A DNA stretch of 40,000 nt from Anaeromyces robustus (GCA_002104895.1 MCFG01000196.1:60001-100000), one strand, 5' to 3'. Counted from the stretch's first letter, positions 25,993 to 40,000 are shown. Made by a program: numbers and translations. Notes: generated by a model not told the origin, from the letters alone.

Positions 25993-26795
25993 AAAAATGA
26001 TCATTCTTAAAAATATAAAATGAGCAAATAATTTTAAAGAATTATTATTAAAATAAAAAAAATAATTATTAAATATATGACTATAAAAAAAAAAAAAAAG
26101 ACATTTTATTAAATGTAAAATGAAAATATTTTTATTAATAAAAATAATAAAATAAGTTAATAAAATAAAAAAAAAAAAGTATTGTAAAGAAATTAAAATA
26201 AATAAATAAAATAAATAAATAAATAAAAATAAATAAATAAAAATAAATAAATAAATAAACAAATAAATAAACAAATAAATAAACAAATAAATAAATGAAG
26301 TAAATTTTTGTTTTAAAAAAAAAAAAAAAAAATAATGAAAAAATATAATAAAGAAAAAGAGAGAAAAAAAAAAAAATAAAAATAAAAATAAAAAACTAAA
26401 CAAGAAAAAAAATCTTTAAAAAGAAAAATTAAAAACAGAAATAAACATCAAAAAAATAAATAAACAAGCTAACAAAAAAAAAAAAAAATAAAAAAGAAAG
26501 AAAAGAGTTATTCAATTTATTAAATTTTGTTTTAATTATTTGAATATATATATAGTTTTTAATTTATTTTTTTTATTTTAAAATATTGTTAATGTATATT
26601 TTATTGCTTTTTTTTTTTTTTATTCATTCTATTATATATATACGAGTATTTATTTATTTATTTATTTATTATTATTTTATTTGGTTTATTATTTTTAAGA
26701 AGCTTTGATTATATTTATTCTATTTTAATTGTTATGTTATAAATTATATTTTAAGAGAATGAAAAAATTTTTTTCTTATTTTTTTTTTTTTCAGT
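25993..26795. other. Convergent spacer between GH3 and Kish genes
   Basis: 3' UTR-like AT sequence with A-runs and an AAAT/AAAC microsatellite at about 26198-26296, where several units are AAAC. No gene is seen on either strand. Confidence 0.6.
26198..26296. repeat. AAAT/AAAC microsatellite
   Basis: AAAT units of about 100 bp in which AAAC units appear at 12-nt spacing at the right end (26259-26285), showing amplification of a 12-nt super-unit. Confidence 0.9.
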
Positions 26796-28068
26796 TTATG
26801 TAAAAACAAGATTCATAATAAGTTTAGTACCCATTATAATACAACATATTGATACATATGGACTTAATCTTTCACCTGTTAAATAAAATATTAATATAAT
26901 AATATATAATTAATATTTATAATAAAAAATTTTTTTTATTTTATTTTATTTTATTTTGTAACGAATTTGTATTGAATTATATAATATTATAATAAAATAT
27001 TACCTATTCTTGCAAATTTCCAAAAAATCCCTAGCATACTATATATTTACAATAAATTATTAATATGAAATATATAATATATAAATTTTTATTAATATAA
27101 TATAATATAATAAAGTATATATATAATAATAATTATTTTTCATTAATATGATAACAATAAATATATATTTTTATATACAGCTGAAATTTATTAATATTTA
27201 CCCAGTTTTATTTTTATCTATAATACTTGGAAATTGTGCATGAACATATGTACAAGTACAGATCATAAATATAATAACAATTAATAAACTCTGAAAATTA
27301 AATAAAGCAGACTATATTAAATTATAAAAAAAATTGATATTATATATAAAAGTTAAATATACATATATATTAATATTATTGTTAATAATTTTAATATCAA
27401 CTTAATGAATATATATTAATAATAGAAATATTTAAAAAATTTTTTTTATTATTCTTATTATTGTTGTTATGTGTATTTTTATTTTCATAAATATAATTAT
27501 CAATTTGAAATACTAATTTATAATAGTTTATTTATTATTTATTATGAATTATTTATGAAGGATAAATTGTTACTTTTATTTTAATGTAATGTATTATTAA
27601 TTTTCATTAATAATATATTATATTGATTAATGATAAAATATTTTTAATAATAAAATATTCTTTTCAGATATTATTTTGTGATGGTCGAATTATTATAGAT
27701 AAGATCTTTCATAAGTTATTTTTCTTTTTTTCTGATAATGTTTTAATTATATTCCTTTTTTTTTTTTTTTTTTTTTTTTTTTGAAATGATGGAATAATTC
27801 CTAGGCTTATTTATGTTTAATATATATTTTTGAATTTATTCTGTAATTATTTAATTTACTTTTATTTTCAATAATAATTATTTATTATTCTTCTTGTTTT
27901 ATTATTAATATTGATACTAATTATTAGATTTAAAGATTATATTATATCCATAAAAATATGCTTTGAATTAATGCAGTTTTTAAATTTTTCTTCAATACTG
28001 ATTGACTAAGTTCATTTTATATTTTTATTAAATACAATATTAATAGTGTAAAATTGTATTATTACCAT
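26796..28068 (-). CDS. KSH1: Kish/TMEM167 secretory-pathway membrane protein
   Basis: Minus-strand exons 27311-27202, 27038-27004 and 26875-26796 join in phase to code [10 protein letters not shown] through the TAA at 26796. The product, 75 residues with its Met, matches the tiny Kish/TMEM167 family along its whole length: [49 protein letters not shown] and CCIIMG. It has an N-terminal and a C-terminal hydrophobic segment, as expected of this Golgi/early-secretory protein, which is essential in yeast as Ksh1. The acceptor at 27312-27313 sits exactly before the codon after Met, so the Met must come from another exon. The only ATG followed directly by a GT donor upstream is at 28068-28066 (ATG then GTAATA), giving a 754-nt intron. 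The body is certain; that first exon is the best candidate only. Confidence 0.9.
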
Positions 28069-28302
28069 TTTTTATTTTTCAAAAATATTATTCAATAAGT
28101 AATTCTAAAAAATATATTAAAAAAGGTTATTTTAATTAAATATAAACAAAAGTAATTAGTTAAAAAAATAGTTATAAATATAAATTTATATTATATAAAA
28201 AAACAATAATATTTAATATATAAAACTATGAACTTGTTACTTACTTTTTTTTTCTTCTTTTCTATTTACTTTTTTATTTTTACTTTTATTTTTTATATTT
28301 TA

Positions 28303-28333
<31 letters not shown>

Positions 28334-28589
28334 TTATTTTTTATTTTATTTTATAATTTTATTCGTAAAAGAAAATTAATATTTATTTATTTAGTTGTAT
28401 AAATGTATATATTATAATTAAATCCAATCATTAAAAATAATTTAATTTATTAAAAATTAAATCAAATTTTTTATAATTTGATTAAAAATTTTTTTATACT
28501 TTTGATTGTATTAGAATACTTTGTAAAGTAAATCTAGAATATTTAATTAAATATATACATACATTAAATATTTCACTACTAATTGAAAA
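28069..28589. promoter_or_regulatory. Divergent promoter spacer, Kish / LSm5
   Basis: About 520 bp between the inferred Kish start (minus) and the LSm5 start (plus). It is T-run and AT-only, with a T-rich stretch of ATTTT/ATTTTTT units at about 28270-28355. It should serve both genes; no specific element can be named. Confidence 0.4.
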
Positions 28590-29729
28590 ATGACTTCACA
28601 ACTTCTTCCGTTAGGTTAGTTAATAAATATGTTATTAATAATATATTTATTAATATTAAAATAATAAATTAATATATTTAATACAATTTAAAGATTTCAT
28701 ATAATGCTCTTTACATCAAATTAACCTTAAATTTATTCTTTTTATTATAATATATAAATATAAATATATATTTATTTTTAATTTTTAATTTTTTTTCTTT
28801 TATTTATTTATTTATTTATTATTATTATTATTATTATTTTGAATATCTCAAAAAATTTCTTTTAATAAATAAATGAAAATGTTCATATATTTAATTTTTA
28901 ATCTTTTATTAAAATTTCTATAAAAGAACTTATTGATAAATGTATTGGCTCTCGTATTTGGGTAATTATGAAAGGTGAAAGAGAATTTGTTGGTACACTT
29001 TCTGGTTTTGATGACTATGTCAGTATCCTTTTTTTTTAATAGTAATGATTAATAGCTTAATTGCTATATAATTATGTAATTCTTTTTCTCAAACAATTTA
29101 AAATTATGGTATAACTATTTGTTATTATCCTTAATTTTTTTTTTTTTCCATATTTTTTTTTTTGATATTATTGTAGATATGGTTTTAGAAGATGTAACTG
29201 AATAGTAAGTATTTTGAATTGAACAATAAATATTATATTTTAAATGTTTTTTATTAACAATAACATTTTATTATTATATGTAATGAAAGTTAATTAAAAT
29301 AATGGAATATTTAATCATTAATATTATACATTTTCTTTCTTTTTATAGTGAAGATACTCCACAAGGAAGAAAAATTACTCACCAAGAACAAATTTTATTA
29401 AATGGAAATAATATTTGCATGGTAAAATAAATATATAAGTATAAATATTTAATTTTTTTTTTTTTTGATTTTAAATTTTCTAATTTTAATACAACGTTCA
29501 ACATTCTTTATTATTTTAATCTCTTTGTAATAGTTAATTCCAGGAGGAGTGTAAGTTTTAATTTTATAATATTATATTATATTATATAATATTTGACTTT
29601 TTTTTTTATATATGTTGATATACATCATATACATTTCAAAATTCTTAATTCATTTTAATTATTTATTAATTATTTCTTTTATATATTATGTATATTTATA
29701 TCAATAGTGGACCACAAGATACAGAATAA
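28590..29729 (+). CDS. LSM5: LSm5, U6 snRNA-associated Sm-like protein
   Basis: Six small exons (28590-28614, 28927-29022, 29177-29204, 29349-29421, 29534-29550, 29708-29729) give 86 residues: [18 protein letters not shown], then [18 protein letters not shown] (Sm1 motif), [10 protein letters not shown], and [15 protein letters not shown] (Sm2 motif). It aligns from end to end with LSm5, which is in the nuclear LSm2-8 ring on the U6 snRNA 3' end and the cytoplasmic LSm1-7 decapping ring. Exon 5 is only 17 nt. Intron 2 carries a U12-type donor (see separate entry). Four of the five introns have ordinary GT-AG ends. The start at 28590 is the only Met before QLLPL. Confidence 0.97.
29023..29176 (+). 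other. Candidate U12-type GT-AG intron in LSm5
   Basis: Donor GTATCCTTT matches the U12-type 5' splice-site consensus exactly. TATCCTTAAT at about 29126-29135 resembles the U12 branch site TTCCTTAAY. The acceptor is TTGTAG at 29171-29176, fixed by phase (A plus AT gives Asn in V-N-M-V). The distance of about 42 nt from branch to acceptor is longer than usual for this class. Most other donors in the window are GTAAGT/GTAATA/GTATAT-like. Confidence 0.65.
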
Positions 29730-29817
29730 AAACATACTTTTTATTAAATTACTCATAATAATACCAATATTTTAAAAAAAAAAAATAATGATAAAAAATA
29801 TGTAATAAATTATTGTA

Positions 29818-29857
<40 letters not shown>

Positions 29858-30680
29858 AAATAAGATTTTATCGAAATATCAATCATATAAAGGTTTTATC
29901 ATTTCTCATTATCTTTTTTTAATTATAATTTGATATAAATGTTATTATTTTAATATTTTTGTTTATTAAAATATAACAAATATGCATGTATTTATATAAA
30001 AATAAAATAAAAATAATATAAAATAAAAATAAAATAAAATAAGATAAAAAATTTAGAAAGTTAAAAAAAAAAAAAAAAAAAAAAAAAAGAATAAAAAAAA
30101 AAAAAAACTAAATATAATATTTAACATTCGTTATGTACATATTTCATTTTTTTTAATTTTTTTATTTTTATAGCAATGACTCTATCAAAAGTTATCTTTA
30201 CATGATTTTTTATAATAATAAAACTAAATTGGTATATAAATTATATATATGTATATTAATAATATAATATATTATAAATTATGATGATAATTAATAGTAA
30301 TAATTAAATGTCTATATATACATTTAAAAAATTCATTTAAATAATTAAAGAAAATCTCGATAATATATATATATAATAAACTGTCAATTACGATGATTAT
30401 TACAAAATTTATAAATAAATAAATAATTAATTAATTAAATACATAAATAAATAAATAAATAAATAATTAAATAAATAATTAAACAAATAAATAAAATATA
30501 TATATATATATATAAAATATAAATAAATAATTATAATATATAATAAATTAAAAATTAAATATGTAAAATATATATACATTTTGTTATTATAAAACAATAG
30601 TAATTAATTATTTTATATTATAGTTTTAGAATGAGGAGAAAGAATATCTATTTATTCATTTATAAATTATTTGTGATTTT
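29730..30680. other. Convergent spacer between LSm5 and Asi3-like genes
   Basis: 3' flanking AT-rich DNA with long poly-A runs (about 29825-29853 and 30064-30088) and impure AAAT units around 30412-30495. No gene is seen. Confidence 0.6.
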
Positions 30681-33657
<2,977 letters not shown>

Positions 33658-33925
33658 TTTCTTATTATTTTTTTTTTATTTTATTTTATTTCTTATATTA
33701 CTTATTAATATATATATTTATATTTTTCCAATGCAAATACTTTAATATATTTTAATTTAAATAATTTATACAAATCTATGGATTATGTAGAAATGGTAAT
33801 ATTTGAAATGGTGGTGGATAACTGATTTTTGAAAAAATTTTTATATTTAAAATTTTATTAAGATATTATTTTAGTATTATTATTATAATTATTTTGTTTT
33901 TTAAATATAAAAATTATTAAATTTA

Positions 33926-33956
<31 letters not shown>

Positions 33957-34330
33957 TAATATCAAAAATAATTAAAATTTTTATAAAGTTTTTGAAATTT
34001 TAATTTATTATTAAAAAATATTATCATACAAAAACTACATACTACAATTATTAAGATTAACCAATTAAAAGCAAAAAAAAAAAAAAAAAATTATTTCTAT
34101 AATAATAATTAAAATATTAAGTAAATTTAAAAATATAAAAAATACACTTTTCCATATTTATTTTTCTTTTTATTATTATCAAAATTAGAAATTAATTATC
34201 AAGTTTATAATAATATATTGTAACAATTTATATAAAATTTATTTTTTTATTTTAAATATTGAAAAAAATAAGATAATAATATATATTTTTCTTTTTATTA
34301 AATTATAATAATTTAAATGAAGCATAAAAA
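33658..34330. promoter_or_regulatory. Divergent promoter spacer, Asi3-like / eIF2B beta
   Basis: About 670 bp of AT-rich DNA between two divergent start codons. It has a short TTTA run (about 33928-33956) and an A-run at 34075-34090. It presumably contains both promoters; no defined motif is seen. Confidence 0.4.
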
Positions 34331-36890
34331 ATGGTACTTGATAATCAAGTGGATCTTTTAATTTCAAAATTAAAGAGAAGGTAATACATAATTTTAAAAT
34401 CTTAAATATATCTGTATATATATTTCATTATAAATAATTTAAGAAATTTAATAAAATTGTATAATTAAAAAATGGATTAAACCGAAAATTAATAGTCATT
34501 ATATAATAATGTTTTTATTAAAATTTAATAATATTAATATTAATATTATTTTTATATTATTATTATTATTATTATTATTATTTATAGACAAATTGTCAAT
34601 TCAGGACAAGCAGCTATCCAAACTGCATATTTAATGAGAATGGTCATTGCTGCAACAAAAAGTCATCAAGCTGATAAATTAATAGACACTGTAAAAGAAA
34701 TTGGAAAAAGATTAGTTTCAGCTCAACCTATGGGTATATAAATAAATATTTAGATAAAAGATGATAATATCAAAAATTTTTTTTATGAGTATATTTACAC
34801 TTTTTGTTATTATTATTAATATAATATGTATATAATTAGAATTGGTTGTTGGTAATATTATTAGAAGAGTTTTGCATATTATACGTGAAGAATATACAAC
34901 AATTGTTAGACAAGAACAAAATAAAATTCCACAATTTCCAAGTTCTTCTTCGACAATGTTTAATTTACTTGAAACTTCCGATGATATTGATTATTCAAAT
35001 ACTTTTTATGATATCCTTTCATTATTTTTAAATTTAAATATATTACCATATATATATATTGAATAATTATTTACCTTTAATTCATTTTTTTACATTTCAA
35101 GCAATTAGTAATTGATGGTATAAAAGATTTAATTGATGAATTGGAAACTCAAGAACAAAATATTGCAAATCAAGCCTTGGAACATATCCATTCAAAGTAA
35201 TCTATCTACTCCATTATTTATTAAAACAATAAAAAATAATTAAAATTGACATATAAATAACATTCAAAACAATTTCTATATATATAAATTAATATTAATT
35301 ATAAAAAAGTGAAATCATTATGACACTTAATAATTCAGGCACTGTTCAAGCATATTTAAAGCAAGCTGCAAAAACTAGAACTTTCCAAGTAATTGTTGCT
35401 GACACTTCACCAACGTAAATATTTTATTTTATTTTATTTTATTTTATTTTATTTTATTTTATTTTATTTTATTTTATTTTATTTTATTTTATTTTATTTT
35501 ATTTTATTTTATTTTATTTTATTTTATTTTATTTTATTTTATTTTATTTTATTTTATTTTATTTTATTTTATTTTATTTTATTTTATTTTATTTTATTTT
35601 ATTTTATTTTATTTTATTTTATTTTATTTTATTTTATTTTATTTTATTTTATTTTATTTTATTTTATTTTATTTTATTTTATTTTATTTTATTTTATTTT
35701 ATTTTATTTTATTTTATTTTATTTTATTTTATTTATTTTATTTTATTTTATTTTATTTTATTTTATTTTATTTTATTTTATTTTATTTTATTTTATTTTA
35801 TTTTATTTTATTTTATTTTATTTTATTTTATTTTATTTTATTTTATTTTATTTTATTTTATTTTATTTTATTTTATTTTATTTTATTTTATTTTATTTTA
35901 TTTTATTTTATTTTATTTTATTTTATTTTATTTTATTTTATTTTATTTTATTTTATTTTATTATATTTTATTTTATTTTATTTTATTTTATTTTATTTTA
36001 TTTTATTTTATTTTATTTTATTTTATTTTATTTTATTTTATTTTATTTTATTTAATTTTATTTAATTTTATTTTATTTTATTTTATTTTATTTTATTTTA
36101 TTTTATTTTATTTTATTTTATTTTATTTTATTTTATTTAATTTTATTTAATTTAATTTTATTTTATTTTATTTTATTTTATTTTATTATAATAAAAAAAT
36201 ATAAAATATATTAGCCACGAAGGCCAAGTAATGGCAAAAGCTTTAGCTTCAGCTGGTATTGAAACTACTTTAATTCCAGATTCCGCAATTTTTGCTGTTA
36301 TGTCTAGAGTTAATAAGGTTATTCTCGGAAGTCATACCGTTACTGCTAACGGTGGTCTTATAGCTTGTGCCGGTAGTCGTACAATTGCTACTGCAGCTAA
36401 ATACCATTCAACACCTGTTGTAGTATGCATTGGATTATACAAACTTTCTCCACAGTATCCATTTGATATTGAAGAATATAATCTTTGTGTTTCTCCAGAT
36501 CAAGTATATACATATGATGAAGGTATATAAATATAATATATAAATTATAATATAAATTATATAATATATATATATAATAGTAATAACAAAATGAATATAG
36601 TTATTAATTAAGAACTCTATTTTTTAAAAAACTATATTTATTATAGGTGATATATTAGAAAAAGTCGATATTATTAATCCATATTATGAATATGTCCCTC
36701 CAGAATTAGTTAGTTTATTTATTACTAATGTGTAAGTAATATAAAGATATTTATAATTATATTATAAAAACATAATTCTGAATATTAACTTATATATATA
36801 TATATATATATATTAAGCGGTCCACAACCACCAACATATATGTATAGATTATTAAATGAATTCTATTCTAAAGAAGATTTTGAAATTTAA
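34331..36890 (+). CDS. GCD7: Translation initiation factor eIF2B subunit beta
   Basis: Eight exons (34331-34380, 34588-34733, 34840-35010, 35094-35196, 35310-35414, 36215-36522, 36647-36731, 36818-36890) give 346 residues, near the usual length of about 350. It belongs to the eIF2B alpha/beta/delta family: an N-terminal helical part (QAAIQTAYLMRMVI, NIIRRVLHIIREEY), the boundary ANQALEHIHSNEIIMT, then the Rossmann-like half with SAGIETTLIPDSAIFAVMS, VNKVILGSHTVTANGG, KYHSTPVVV and GDILEKVDII, ending YVPPELVSLFI and MYRLLNEFY. The alpha/beta/delta subunits form the regulatory core of the guanine nucleotide exchange factor that recycles eIF2 and senses eIF2 phosphorylation. Two introns are remarkable and are listed separately: an AT-AC intron after exon 3 and an 800-nt ATTTT-repeat intron after exon 5. 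All junction phases are consistent. Confidence 0.97.
35011..35093 (+). other. U12-type AT-AC intron in the eIF2B beta gene
   Basis: The 83-nt intron starts ATATCCTTT (the U12-type AT-AC donor consensus) and ends TTTTTTTAC. A branch-like ACCTTTAAT ends about 13-15 nt before the AC end. No GT exists from the upstream coding block to the in-frame stop at 35064-35066, so no ordinary donor can be used. Only the AC end gives the right phase: G plus AT makes Asp, and reading continues F-K-Q-L-V-I-D-G, aligning with eIF2B beta; using the nearby AG at 35100-35101 creates a stop within five codons. Confidence 0.88.
35421..36186 (+). repeat. (ATTTT)n pentanucleotide array filling an eIF2B beta intron
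   Basis: About 765 bp of ATTTT units occupy nearly all of the 800-nt intron 35415-36214. The first 300 bp or so are perfect; the first slip (an ATTT unit) is near 35731, then a TTATA variant near 35962. ATTTA/ATTTAATTTT variants cluster at the 3' end (after about 36050). The transcript would hold over 150 UUUUA units. Confidence 0.97.
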
Positions 36891-37050
36891 TATAAAAGAA
36901 CTTTAATCAAAATAAATGAAATTATAATAAATATAACTGATAATAAAATATTTGATTTCATTTAAGATGATTTTATAATACATAAAATAAATAAAAAAAA
37001 TTAAATAAGAATAATGAAACAAAAAATAAACAATCAAATAAAACAAAAAA

Positions 37051-37091
<41 letters not shown>

Positions 37092-37458
37092 CAAAACTAG
37101 CTAACAAATAAATAAATAAACAATAATAATAAAATTTAAAAAAAATAGATATAATGTAATAAGTAATAATGATAATAATTACTAATTTATTTTTAATAAA
37201 TTTTTATACAATTATTAATATAATATGAAAATATTTTAATATAATTTTTATACTATAATTTTAAAAATATTCACTATATTCATATTAATGATCTGTTTAT
37301 TATTAAACTTTTAAATAAGTTTCGGTTTATATAAATTATTTTATTAAAAATATTAATATATTTAATTTTTACATTTTTTTATCTTTTTAGTTGATTTCAA
37401 AATTTTGTTAATATTAAATATATATGTTATATACTTCATAAAAATAAATAAATATATG

Positions 37459-37496
<38 letters not shown>

Positions 37497-38237
37497 CTTA
37501 TACTTCTATACTAATTATAATTTTTTATTTAATAAGTATCATTAATTATTATTGTTATTATCATTATTTAATAATAAATAGTTATAATAAAAAATTAAAA
37601 AATACTATTTAATATTAAATATGTAATAAATTATTATTAGTATAATTTTTATATTAAAAAGATCAACAAAACAGGTAATATTTATTTTTTTTTGTTGTAT
37701 TTTTTTCTGCAAGTCATTTTTAAAAGACAAAAAGTGTATCTTCCATTTTAAGTTAAAATAATAATAAAAATTTTATTTAAAGTTCATGTATTGTATATGT
37801 ATAATATATAACAATTATAATTAAATATATTATTTAATTATAAAAATAAATATTTTTAATAAAAAATATAAAAATAATCAATTTATAATAATAATAATTT
37901 TTTTTTTACTATTATATTAATAAAAATTTTTAAATTTTTATTTAGATAGATAATTTTTTTAAAAAAAATATTAAAAAACGATTTCACTTATCAATAGTAA
38001 TTATTAAATTATTATACAAAATAACAATATTATTATAAGTGAAGTTAATAGTTATATAAAGCTGTTTTATATTAAATAAATTTTAAGAAATAGTAATTTA
38101 TATATAAAATTTTTTTATAAATATATATAAAATATATATAAAAAATATCAAAGTATTAACACTACTTTTAAACAAAAATATAAACATTATAAAACTTTAA
38201 ATTTCATAAAAATAATAAAAATAATAAAAATAATAAA

Positions 38238-38270
<33 letters not shown>

Positions 38271-38799
38271 TTACATTTTATTTATTAAAAGTATAATAAT
38301 TCTTGAGTTGAAATAAAAAATTATTGGAAGATAAATTTTATTATACATAAATAAAATTTTTATAATTTGTATAATAAATGAATATTATTTCAAATTTTTC
38401 GTAAATTTTTTTTAAATTAAGGTAAATGTACATTACATTTATTTATTATTTACATTTCATTATTATTTAATATATTATTAATTCTTGTTAATATCATAAT
38501 TATGTCTCTTTATATATATATATATATTTATTTTATTTTATTTTTTTATTTTTTCTTAATAATTATATAAAACTTTTTTAGATAAATAAATAAATAAATA
38601 AGTAAATAAATAAATAAATATAAATATATATATATTCATAATACTATAAATAATAAAAATCTTAAAAGTGTATTTTTTTAGTATATTAATTTAATTATTT
38701 ATTTCTTTTTAGTCATTAATATAGCTATAAAATATAATTAGCATAATTTAATAAAATAATAAAAAAGAAACTTAATAAATAATAGAAAGAAATTTCAAA
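36891..38799. other. AT-rich spacer, no gene seen
   Basis: About 1.9 kb between eIF2B beta and transportin. It includes poly-A runs (about 37053-37090 and 37459-37491), an AAAAAT-AAT array near 38213-38270 and short AAAT units near 38583-38620. No coding or RNA gene is recognised on either strand. Confidence 0.6.
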
Positions 38800-40000
38800 A
38801 TGGATTGGCAACCTGAACCAGTTAGTTTACAACAGTTAGTTGATTTATTACAACAATCTACAACACCAAATACCGAAATTCACATGCGAGTTACCCAAGT
38901 ATGATATACATTGTTATATAAAATAATATATATATTTAAAATATTTTATTAAATAATATTGTAATATAATATTTGTATAGTATTTATTAAAAAAATAATA
39001 TTTAAAATATTATATAAACTTTTTTATATATACACATTTTTATATATACCATATAATTTAATATTTTTTTTTATATTATTTCCTTTTATTATTTATCTGA
39101 TCCAAATATTATATCTATTGCATTTTCATATTTTAAATTACATATATGTTTATTTTTAACAATATTTATAGCAATTAAGATCTTTTGATAATATACCGGA
39201 TTATAATAAATATCTTGCATTTATATTTACTCATCTTCAACAAGAAAATATTTCTACTCGTGTTGCAGCAGGTCTTGTTTTAAAGAATAATATAAAAATG
39301 AATTATGGAATTATTCCTTTAGAAGTTATTGAATATGTAAAACCATGTGCAATTCAAGCTCTTAATGATAATATAGTGGACATACGTTCAACAGCTGGTA
39401 CAATTATTACAACTATATGTTCCACTTATGGTTTTGAATCATGGCCAGAATTATTAAAGCAGTTGGTCAGCTTATTAGATAATCAAAATATTTTAATTGT
39501 TGAGGTATTGTTATGTAATTAATATAATAAAACCATTATGTTTTTAATTAGTAATATTTTTCCAAGTAAAAATTATATGAATATAAATAATTAATATTTA
39601 AAAAATATAATTTATTATTTATTATATTAATTATTATATAATTATAGAGCAGTATTAATGCCCTCCAAAAAATTTGTGAAGATTCAGCAAGCGTATTAAG
39701 ATATGATAATGAAAATGATTTATATTATATTATTCCAAAGTTTATCGAATTATTTAATTCACCAAGTGTTAAAGTAAGAAGAGATGCAATTGATTGTGCT
39801 AATCAATTTATTTTAATGAAAGCTGATTTTTTAACTTGCCATATGAAAAATTTTTTAAATGGTTTATATCAATGTACATCTGATCCTTCTCCAGAAATTA
39901 AAAAAGTTGTTTGCCAAGCATTTGTTATGATTCTTGAAGTTTATCCAAACGAACTAATGGAAGAATTACCTAACGTTGTTAAATATATGCTTTATTGTAC
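38800..40000 (+). CDS. KAP104: Transportin-1 (karyopherin beta-2), 5' part
   Basis: Exons 38800-38898, 39172-39504 and 39648 to beyond the window give the first 261 residues. The start MDWQPEP-x-SLQQLVDLLQQS, the NYLAFIFTHLQ / VLKNNIKMN block, RSTAGTIITTI, WPELLKQLVSLLD, ALQKICEDSA, IPKFIELFNSPSVKVRRDAIDCANQFI, and VCQAFVMILEVYPNELM / VVKYML follow transportin-1/Kap104 order, i.e. N-terminal HEAT repeats 1 to about 6. Transportin imports proteins with PY-type nuclear signals, such as hnRNP-like RNA-binding proteins, in exchange for RanGTP. The remaining two thirds (further HEAT repeats and the cargo site) lie off the right edge. The start is chosen because it precedes the family's usual first helix and lies shortly downstream of AT-only DNA. 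Confidence 0.94.

Noticed and set aside
35064-35101. Reading eIF2B beta exon 3 through to its own stop, or splicing to the AG at 35100-35101
   Set aside because: Read-through ends the protein before its conserved catalytic-fold half. The AG acceptor gives the wrong phase and an immediate stop, whereas the AC end keeps the frame and the family alignment.
35393-36055. A 220-codon plus-strand open frame of FILFY pentapeptide repeats
   Set aside because: It is a direct translation of the ATTTT array inside an eIF2B beta intron, starts within an eIF2B exon in another frame, and has no independent codon signal.

Overview
The window is nuclear DNA of an anaerobic gut fungus (Neocallimastigomycota, the Piromyces/Neocallimastix/Anaeromyces group). 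The deciding evidence is a secreted GH3 beta-glucosidase that ends in three fungal (CBM10-type) dockerin domains, the hallmark of fungal cellulosomes. The extreme A+T content, very long AT-only spacers, abundant AAAT/AAT/ATTTT microsatellites, many short introns and asparagine/serine-rich coding repeats agree. There are no bacterial operons, rRNA or tRNA genes, and no CRISPR array.

Eleven protein genes can be read, ten complete and one running off the right edge. I inferred 49 introns by matching splice sites, reading phase and family conservation. Left to right: (1) 673-2333 (+) Vps3844/DUF3844-type secretory membrane protein; (2) 3325-7566 (-) GH36 raffinose-synthase/Sip1-like protein in 10 exons; (3) 10473-12231 (+) RS-rich SCI1-like nuclear protein; (4) 13343-16493 (-) RFWD3-like RING/WD40 E3 ligase in 11 exons; (5) 17670-19037 (+) unknown protein with a C/H cluster, a KEN box and a putative dynein-light-chain motif; (6) 22957-25992 (+) dockerin-bearing GH3 beta-glucosidase; (7) 26796-28068 (-) Kish/TMEM167; (8) 28590-29729 (+) LSm5; (9) 30681-33657 (-) Asi3-like multi-membrane-span RING protein; (10) 34331-36890 (+) eIF2B beta; (11) 38800 onward (+) transportin-1, 5' part only.

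The genes are mostly housekeeping and do not form a pathway. The plant-biomass link is limited to the GH3 enzyme, which should act outside the cell on cellobiose, and the GH36 protein, which is predicted to be cytosolic and to act on alpha-galactosides. Neighbours mostly alternate in strand, giving divergent pairs with shared spacers (GH36/SCI1-like, RFWD3/unknown, Kish/LSm5, Asi3-like/eIF2B beta) and convergent pairs separated by poly-A/T-rich DNA.

The most striking observation is in splicing. The eIF2B beta gene can only be read through by removing an 83-nt AT-AC intron with a textbook U12-type donor (ATATCCTTT). The LSm5 gene has an intron with the U12-type GT donor (GTATCCTTT) and a near-consensus U12 branch site. 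Together they suggest an active minor spliceosome. Other notable structures are an 800-nt eIF2B beta intron made almost wholly of ATTTT repeats, a perfect 65-nt palindrome across the GH36 stop codon, a Kish gene whose first coding exon seems to be the ATG alone, and several microexons.
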